From positions 49,471-113,470 of the forward strand of contig LWDJ01000004.1 in NCBI GenBank assembly GCA_002083435.1: a stretch of 64,000 bases of DNA. The letters are read 5' to 3'. The DNA is from Proteobacteria bacterium SG_bin6. Its GTDB lineage: Bacteria > Pseudomonadota > Alphaproteobacteria > Sphingomonadales > Sphingomonadaceae. Position 1 is the first letter of the stretch. Every line of letters starts with the position of its first letter. A program made the position numbers and the translations under genes. Of the stretch, positions 59,050 through 64,000 are shown piece by piece. The notes under the pieces were generated by a model. That model saw only the letters and a program-made list of their open reading frames with translations, was not told the DNA's origin and did not search any database.

Positions 59050-59064
59050 GTTCTATTTCTGTTC
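59050..59064. promoter_or_regulatory. LexA (SOS) box upstream of uvrA
   Basis: GTTC-TATTTCT-GTTC is an exact match to the alphaproteobacterial LexA operator GTTCN7GTTC. It ends 8 bp before the uvrA ATG, so it overlaps the transcription or translation start region. uvrA is a classic SOS gene. Confidence 0.88.
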
Positions 59065-59145
59065 TGGTGTTTTGACCAGAGGCAGAGATAGGGGCGGGCG
59101 CACCGTTGCGCTAGCGGACGCACCCGGGATTGTGCGAGGCTGGCG

Positions 59146-59463
59146 CTAAAAGGGCAGCTTGAAGGTCAGCATCAGCCGCTGGCTGACGACGCCGTTGGCG
59201 AGCGCCGCGCTGCTGGCGTCGATGCTCGCCTGCACCGGCCCCAGCTTGATCGCGGCGCGCGGCAAGCCCTCGCGCTTCTGCTCATAGCGTTGGTTCAGCG
59301 GCGCGAGGCGATAGCTCTCGCCGCGATCACGCTTGGCGCACACCGTGACCTCATCAGGCAGGCCATATTGCGTGCAGCCCTGCGCGTCGACCAGCACCGG
59401 CCCGCTCATCCGGGGCTGAGACGGTGCATCGACGGTCTGGATCGCGAGGAGAAAGGGCAGCAT
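59146..59463 (-). CDS. Hypothetical small exported protein
   Basis: This 105-aa protein has a short hydrophobic N-terminus (MLPFLLAIQTVDA) that may be a signal peptide. It then contains LVDAQGCTQYGLPDEVTVCA with two cysteines, KRDRGESYRLAPLNQRYEQK and a C-terminal RLMLTFKLPF ending in Phe, as in outer-membrane-associated proteins. I recognise no family. The ATG at 59463 follows GGAGGACGTG. Confidence 0.65.
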   Translation of the reverse strand: MLPFLLAIQTVDAPSQPRMSGPVLVDAQGCTQYGLPDEVTVCAKRDRGESYRLAPLNQRYEQKREGLPRAAIKLGPVQASIDASSAALANGVVSQRLMLTFKLPF

Positions 59464-59490
59464 CACGTCCTCCAATTAGCCGAACCTTGA

Positions 59491-59838
59491 TCAGAGTAAG
59501 CGATGGAGCGCTTCGCTACTAGCCGATTGTTGCGATAGACTTGCCCGCCCCACCCGCCGCCACGCGAGTGACTGGCGATTAAGCGGGGCAAGCGCCACCG
59601 CGCCCGCCAGCACCGCCTCACCCAGCCGCACCGCCTCGGCGAGCAGCGGCGCTGGGGCATGGGCATAAGCGGGGCGGCCCGCGATCCGATCGTACCACAC
59701 CCCGCAGCACGCCGCGTCGAGCAGCACGCGCTGGAAGCAATGATCGGCGCGGATCGGCCAGCCGCGCGCGGCGGCGACCGCCGGCAGGGCGAGCCGCGTC
59801 AGATCGAGGCAGCGCGCCTCGAGCGCCGCCCGGCTCAC
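59491..59838 (-). CDS. Hypothetical cytosolic protein
   Basis: This 115-aa protein contains CLDLTRLALPAVAAARGWPI, RADHCFQRVLLDAACCGVWY and LLAEAVRLGEAVLAGAVAL. It is an all-helical-looking protein with three clustered cysteines. Similar small proteins occur in sphingomonads, sometimes labelled acetyltransferases without basis; I see no GNAT motif. It overlaps the esterase stop by 4 bp (ATGA), so it is coupled to it. Confidence 0.65.
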   Translation of the reverse strand: MSRAALEARCLDLTRLALPAVAAARGWPIRADHCFQRVLLDAACCGVWYDRIAGRPAYAHAPAPLLAEAVRLGEAVLAGAVALAPLNRQSLAWRRVGRASLSQQSASSEALHRLL

Positions 59839-60524
59839 CCGCGCGCCAGCTCCGCCGCCACCGCGCGCAGGGCGCTCGCGCGGAAATGCATCCCCAAATG
59901 GCTGCCCCGCAGCCGGATCGCGCGGCTGTGCGGATCGTAACAGGCATGGCCCTGCACCAGCCCGTCACCCGCCGACCAGATCGCGCTCGCCGGCACCGGC
60001 AGCGGGCGGGCGAGCTCGGCGAGGCGCGCGGCGAGCGCCGGGTCGTCGATCTTCTCGCCGGTCAGCAGCTGGAAGGCGCGCCACACATTGGTCGCGCGCG
60101 GGCCACCCGCATAGGGCGACGCGACGGTAATGACCTGCCGCACCTTATCCGCCCCCAGCCGATGCGCCGCCAGCCGCGCCATGATCCCGCCCAGCGAAAC
60201 GCCGACCAGCGTCACCGGCCCCGCCTGCGCGGCAAGCGCCTCGATCCGGGCGTGGACGCGCTCGTTATCAGCGCCGACGGTGCGCGCGCCCAGATTGCGC
60301 CCGAAACCCCAGGTCTCGGCGGCATAACCCAGCCGGGTCAGGTAGCGCCGCATCGGCACCAACGCGCGGTCGCCGATGCCGAGCCCGGGGATCAGCAGCA
60401 CCGGCCGCCCGTCGCCCGGAGGACCATCGGCGGGCACCCCGCGCACGAGCAGCGTGCCGAGCGTGAAGGCGCCGCGCGGCAATTCGGCGGCCCAAAGCAG
60501 GCGATTGGGAGGGGCGTGGCTCAT
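59835..60524 (-). CDS. Alpha/beta hydrolase (esterase/lipase-like)
   Basis: This 229-aa protein has PVLLIPGLGIGDRALVPMRR (oxyanion region), VTLVGVSLGGIMARLAAHRL with the nucleophile Ser, SAGDGLVQGHACYDP with the acid, and RGSHLGMHFRASALRAVA with the His. It lacks a signal peptide. It resembles triacylglycerol-lipase/PGAP1-like cytosolic esterases; the substrate is unknown. Confidence 0.83.
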   Translation of the reverse strand: MSHAPPNRLLWAAELPRGAFTLGTLLVRGVPADGPPGDGRPVLLIPGLGIGDRALVPMRRYLTRLGYAAETWGFGRNLGARTVGADNERVHARIEALAAQAGPVTLVGVSLGGIMARLAAHRLGADKVRQVITVASPYAGGPRATNVWRAFQLLTGEKIDDPALAARLAELARPLPVPASAIWSAGDGLVQGHACYDPHSRAIRLRGSHLGMHFRASALRAVAAELARG

Positions 60525-60597
60525 GGCGTGAAGGTAAGCGGCCCGCGCCGCCGCCGCCAGTCACTGTGCACCAGCAGCGGTTGGGCGAGAGACACGG

Positions 60598-62037
60598 CTA
60601 TTTCCGCGCCAGCTCCCCCGCCTGCCAGCCGCCGCCGAGCGCGCGGAAGCTGCTCACCGCCGCGCGCGCGGTATCGGCCCGAGCGGTGGCGAGGCTGTCT
60701 TGCGCCGCCTGCAACCGGCGTTCGGCGTCGAGCGCCTCGATCAGGCTGACGGCGCCCGCCTGGTACGCGGTGCGTGCCGCGATCCGCGCGCGATCGAGCG
60801 CCGTCGCGCTTTCCGCGAGCGCCTGCGCCTGATCGCGCCGCCGGGCGAGCGCGGCTAGGTTGCTCTCCGCCTCGGCGGCCGCGTTCAGCACCGCCAGCCG
60901 ATAGTTGGCGACGGCCTCGCGAGTCACGGCGCGCGCCCGCGCCACGCTGGCGCGGTTGCGACCAAAATCGAGCACCGGGCCGCTCAGCGTGCCCGACACG
61001 CTCGTCTGCATCGCGCGTTCGGTGAACAAGTTGCTCGTGCCCGCCGAAAGCACCCCGATCGCCGCCGCGAGATTGAGCCGTGGCCATCGCTCGGCGAGTG
61101 CTTGGGCGACGCGCGCATCGGCGGCGGCGACCGCGCGCTCGGCGGCGGCGAGATCAGGGCGGCGGAACAGCAAAGCCGCCGGGCCGCCCTCGGCGTTTAT
61201 TATCGGCGCGGCAGGGATCGCGCCAGCGCCGAGGTCGGCACGCGCGGCCCCCGGCACCCGGCCGAGCAGGACGTCAATCCGGTTATACTGCGCCTCCAGC
61301 GCCGCTTCGAGCGCGGGGATCGCCGCCTGAGCGCCGGCGAGATCGGCCGCCGCCTGGTCGCCCTCCAGCCGCGCCGCGACCCCGCGCGAGACGCGCAGCT
61401 TCACCAGCCGATCGAGCTCGCCCAGCGTGCCAACCCGCGCCTTGGCGACCGCGAGCCGCGCCTGCAGCTCCCGCGCGTCGAGATAGGCGCTCGCAACCTC
61501 GGCCGCGACGGTGAGCCGCGCGCCGGCGACATTGGCCTGGGCGGCGGCGAGATCGGCACGCGCCGCGCGATTAGCGGCGGCGAGGCGGCCGAACAGGTCG
61601 ATCTCCCAGCTCGCCGAAAGCCCGAGATTATAGACATCCGCCGCACGCTGGAAACCGGGCGCCCGCGACACCCCCTGCCCCACCTGATCCGCGATCGAGG
61701 CGCGCTGCTCGGTCGCGCTGACCTGGCCGTTGAGGAGCGGCAGCCGGCTCGCCCGCGCCGCGCGCAGTCCGGCGGCGGCCTGATCGAGCCGCGCGGCGGC
61801 GACCTCCAGCGTGAGCGAATCGCTCAGCGCCTGGTCCACCAGCCGGTCGAGCACCGGGTCGCCGAAGCTGCGCCACCAGCGCGGATCGACCGCAACCATA
61901 GCCGCCGCGCTCGGCGCGTTGCGGAATTGCTGCGGCAATGCCATTTCTGGGCGCGCATAGGGCTTGCCGGCGCACGCGCCCAGCGCGAGGAACGCGAGCA
62001 GGCCCAAGCGGTTGGCTGAGCGCTGGAAACGGATCAT
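60598..62037 (-). CDS. RND efflux outer-membrane channel lipoprotein (NodT/OprM family)
   Basis: This 479-aa TolC-like protein has a lipobox (FLALGAC), WWRSFGDPVLDRLVDQALSD, two long coiled-coil hairpin repeats with AAARLDQAAAGLRAARASRL and its second copy, and the central FRRPDLAAAERAVAAADARV. It forms the outer-membrane exit of an RND pump. The ATG at 62037 follows AAGGACGTTGCG. It is divergent from the TetR gene, 46 bp away. Confidence 0.92.
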   Translation of the reverse strand: MIRFQRSANRLGLLAFLALGACAGKPYARPEMALPQQFRNAPSAAAMVAVDPRWWRSFGDPVLDRLVDQALSDSLTLEVAAARLDQAAAGLRAARASRLPLLNGQVSATEQRASIADQVGQGVSRAPGFQRAADVYNLGLSASWEIDLFGRLAAANRAARADLAAAQANVAGARLTVAAEVASAYLDARELQARLAVAKARVGTLGELDRLVKLRVSRGVAARLEGDQAAADLAGAQAAIPALEAALEAQYNRIDVLLGRVPGAARADLGAGAIPAAPIINAEGGPAALLFRRPDLAAAERAVAAADARVAQALAERWPRLNLAAAIGVLSAGTSNLFTERAMQTSVSGTLSGPVLDFGRNRASVARARAVTREAVANYRLAVLNAAAEAESNLAALARRRDQAQALAESATALDRARIAARTAYQAGAVSLIEALDAERRLQAAQDSLATARADTARAAVSSFRALGGGWQAGELARK

Positions 62038-62083
62038 CGCAACGTCCTTGATTCGTGAATGGTGACGAGATACAGGTTTTTTC
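62038..62083. promoter_or_regulatory. 46-bp divergent promoter/operator of the efflux locus
   Basis: Only 46 bp separate the starts of the channel and TetR genes, so both promoters and any TetR operator must overlap. TCGTGAATGGTGACGA contains a short TCGT/ACGA inverted repeat that is a possible operator. The TetR gene has a weak ribosome site (ACAGGTTTTTTC). Confidence 0.45.
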
Positions 62084-62716
62084 ATGAAAAGCAACGCGTC
62101 TGTTCTGGAACCGCGTCGACCGGGACGCCCCAGCGTCGACCGGCGCGAGGAGATCCTCGATACCGCCGAGCGGCTCTATGATCGGCTTGGCTTTGAAAAG
62201 ACGACGATGACCGATGTCGCGCGTGAGCTCGGCATGTCGGCGGCGAACCTCTATCGCAGCTTCGCCAACCGCCGCGAGATCGATGAGGCGATCGCGCTGC
62301 GCAAGCTGCGGGTGATCGAGGATGTCGCCTGGACCTGTGCGCGGAACGCGCCGAAAGACGCGGAAAAAGCGCTGGAAACGCTGATTTTGGAAGTGATGCG
62401 CGCCACCCGTAGCATCCTGTTCAGTGGCGAGATTTTGCACCGGCTATGCGTGGTGGCGACAGCCGAACGCTGGCCGACGGTGGACGCCTTCGTCGATCAG
62501 CTGCGTGGCGCGCTGCGCCATGTGGTGATCGAGGGCCAGCGCAGCGGTCGCTTTGCCCCGGGGGACGCGGACATGCTCGCGGGGGCGATGCTCTGCGCGC
62601 TCAACGCCGTCTGGCACCCCTTCATGATCGAGGCCAATGGCAATGGCGATCTGGAGACTAACGCGGCGGGGTTGGTGATGCTCCTCACCCGCGCGCTTGT
62701 AAAAAATAACGAATAG
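62084..62716 (+). CDS. TetR/AcrR family transcriptional regulator
   Basis: This 210-aa protein has an N-terminal TetR HTH: REEILDTAERLYDRLGFEKT, TMTDVARELGMSAANLYRSF. A divergent C-terminal ligand domain follows (about 70-210). It precedes the efflux adaptor on the same strand and is divergent from the channel gene, so it is the probable local repressor of the pump. Confidence 0.9.
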   Translation: MKSNASVLEPRRPGRPSVDRREEILDTAERLYDRLGFEKTTMTDVARELGMSAANLYRSFANRREIDEAIALRKLRVIEDVAWTCARNAPKDAEKALETLILEVMRATRSILFSGEILHRLCVVATAERWPTVDAFVDQLRGALRHVVIEGQRSGRFAPGDADMLAGAMLCALNAVWHPFMIEANGNGDLETNAAGLVMLLTRALVKNNE

Positions 62717-62788
62717 TCCTCTTTTTCACTTTTCACCGTTACGCCGCCGCGTTATCTCCGTCACCGACTCAGGTCGGGAGCATGACGA

Positions 62789-63844
62789 ATGATGCGGGTG
62801 ATCGCGGCTGGCGGCGTGGCGCTGGCGGTGGCGGGATGCAGCGGCGGCCGGGCCGATCCACCCGCGCGCCCTCCCTATGTGGAGACGATGGTGGTCGCGG
62901 CGGCGGCCGGAGACGGTGCGCGCTATACTGGTACGGTGCGGGCGCGGATCGAGGCCGATCTCGGCTTTCGGGTTCCCGGCAAGATCGCCGAACGGCTGGT
63001 CGATCCCGGGGCGCGGGTGCGGCGCGGGCAACCACTGATGCGGCTCGATCCCACCGACCTCGGCCTCGCCGCGCGCGCCGCCGCCGATCGTCTCCGCGCC
63101 GCCGAGGCCGACGCCACCCGCGCCGCCGCCGACGAGGCAAGGCTGAAGGGATTGGTCGAAGCCGGCGCGACCGCCGCCGCCACCTATGACGCGGCGCTTG
63201 CCGCCAAACGCTCGACCGCCGCCAACCTCGCAGCCGCACGCGCGCAGGCGACCGATGCCGCCAACCAGCGCGGCTATGCCCTGCTCGTCGCCGATAGCGA
63301 CGGCGTCGTCACCGATGTGCTCGCACAACCGGGGCAAGTGGTTGCCGCGGGCGCCCCCGTGCTGCGCCTGGCGCGCGCGGGCGCGCGCGAGGCGCTCGTG
63401 GCGGTGCCCGAGGCTGCCCTGCCGAGGCTGCCGCGGGACGCGCGCGCCGATCTTTATGCCAGCGGCGCCCGCGTCGCCGCCCGTCTGCGCGAGGTCGCGG
63501 GCAGCGCCGATCCCCTCACCCGCACCTATGCCGCGCGCTACACGCTGGCGACAGCGCCCGATGCCGCGCCGCTCGGCTCGACCGTGACGCTCGCGCTCGG
63601 CCTCGGCGGCGGGGAAGCGCCGGTCGAAGTACCGCTCGCCGCGCTCGCCGAACGCGGGCGCGGGGCGAGCGTCTGGGTGGTGGGCGCCGACAAGCGCGTC
63701 CACCGCCGCGCGGTCCGCGTGCTCGGCTTCACCGCCGAGGCCGCGCGCCTCTCTCCGGGCGCCTTGCGGGCGGGCGAGCGCGTTGTCGCGCTCGGCGCGC
63801 AGCTGCTGCGCGAAGGGCAGCAAGTCCGGCTGGAGGCGCGCTGA
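62789..63844 (+). CDS. RND efflux periplasmic adaptor (MFP) lipoprotein
   Basis: This 351-aa protein has a lipobox (GVALAVAGC). Its lipoyl-like half-domains flank an alpha-hairpin (AAADRLRAAEADATRAAADE): LGFRVPGKIAERLVDPGARV and SDGVVTDVLAQPGQVVAAG. It links the inner-membrane pump to the outer-membrane channel. The ATG at 62789 has GGGAG upstream. Its stop overlaps the pump ATG (TGATG-type), so they are co-translated. Confidence 0.92.
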   Translation: MMRVIAAGGVALAVAGCSGGRADPPARPPYVETMVVAAAAGDGARYTGTVRARIEADLGFRVPGKIAERLVDPGARVRRGQPLMRLDPTDLGLAARAAADRLRAAEADATRAAADEARLKGLVEAGATAAATYDAALAAKRSTAANLAAARAQATDAANQRGYALLVADSDGVVTDVLAQPGQVVAAGAPVLRLARAGAREALVAVPEAALPRLPRDARADLYASGARVAARLREVAGSADPLTRTYAARYTLATAPDAAPLGSTVTLALGLGGGEAPVEVPLAALAERGRGASVWVVGADKRVHRRAVRVLGFTAEAARLSPGALRAGERVVALGAQLLREGQQVRLEAR

Positions 63845-64000
63845 TGGCGCTGCCCAACCTCTCCGCCGCCTCGGTCAAGGAACAGTCGGTCACCCTGTTC
63901 CTGTTGATCGGCGTCGTGCTCGCCGGACTGTTCGCATTCCTGCAACTCGGACGCGCCGAAGACCCGAGCTTCACCGTGAAGGTGATGACCGTCACCGCTT
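63844..64000 (+). CDS. RND efflux inner-membrane permease (partial, 5' end)
   Basis: Only the first 52 residues are in the window: MALPNLSAASVKEQSVTLFL, then LIGVVLAGLFAFLQLGRAED and PSFTVKVMTVTA. This is the first membrane helix and the start of the porter domain of an AcrB/MdtB-like proton antiporter. It completes the tripartite pump with the adaptor and the divergent channel gene. Confidence 0.9.
   Translation, partial: MALPNLSAASVKEQSVTLFLLIGVVLAGLFAFLQLGRAEDPSFTVKVMTVTA

Noticed and set aside
1..64000. tRNA, rRNA, CRISPR arrays, transposases, phage genes
   Set aside because: I looked in all gaps and saw no cloverleaf, no regular spacer-repeat array and no integrase or transposase motif.

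Overview
The window is about 67-68% GC, densely coded and typical of an alphaproteobacterium of the Sphingomonadaceae (Sphingomonas sensu lato). The signs are exosortase-A-associated surface glycan genes, DUF2794, DUF418 and DUF1254/DUF1214 proteins, a fused ThiS-ThiG, a short-form PurL, a GTTCN7GTTC LexA box and GGAAC-N16-CGTT (EcfG) promoters. Genus is inferred from gene content and protein style, not from an rRNA gene. I found no rRNA, tRNA, CRISPR array, transposase or prophage.

Layout. 1-2.1 kb: tail of a membrane protein, DUF2794, cysE and a TauE/SafE exporter. 2.1-5.7 kb: hypothetical membrane protein, exosortase-A-associated glycosyltransferase, an unannotated 44-aa membrane peptide and the O-glycosylation ligase. 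5.7-8.2 kb: CsbD stress protein with an EcfG promoter, a lipoprotein hydrolase, thiSG and a TonB-C-like protein. 8.3-10.6 kb: aroQ-accB-accC. 10.8-14.8 kb: a decayed gene, an alpha/beta hydrolase, a membrane protein and purL. 15-18.2 kb: nitroreductase, DUF3052, DUF418, then bfd-bfr behind a Fur-like box. 18.2-23.7 kb, minus strand: Hpt protein, tusA-like gene, der, bamB, YfgM-like gene, panB and a membrane protein. 23.8-27.4 kb: MOSC, DUF427, ArsC-like, CaiB/BaiF and the DUF1254/DUF1214 pair. 27.4-33.7 kb: ppdK, glyS, glyQ. 33.8-36.4 kb: a small-protein/XRE/membrane-protein operon with twin operators, then two tandem TraB/GumN genes. 36.4-45.4 kb: S53 peptidase, an AT-rich gap, rplY-pth, an EcfG-promoted Crp/Fnr regulator, ychF plus a RlaP-like nucleotidyltransferase, a phosphodiesterase, a MaoC protein and a Tyr/Arg-rich lipoprotein. 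45.5-48.8 kb: petABC (cytochrome bc1) with apt. 48.9-53.7 kb: trmL, hemF, GNAT, two related membrane proteins, lipB and an Asn-Asp-Ala-Met repeat lipoprotein. 53.9-59.5 kb: secreted protein, queE-queC and uvrA. 59.5-64 kb: small genes, an esterase and a divergent RND efflux locus cut by the window end.

Most of the window is conserved housekeeping. The most unusual observation is that GC-rich palindromic repeats, also seen between genes, lie in frame inside two core genes, glyS and uvrA. Both proteins are longer than their families and carry low-complexity inserts, which recalls the Rickettsia palindromic elements. A 128-bp composite hairpin element also lies between glyQ and glyS and appears to supply the glyS Shine-Dalgarno sequence. 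glyS further carries a patch of about 53% GC.

Several regulatory signals can be read directly: two exact EcfG promoters (csbD and the Crp/Fnr gene), a LexA box on uvrA, a Fur-like box on bfd-bfr and twin palindromic operators before the XRE operon. Two small membrane-protein ORFs and a possible sRNA downstream of uvrA are candidate undescribed elements.
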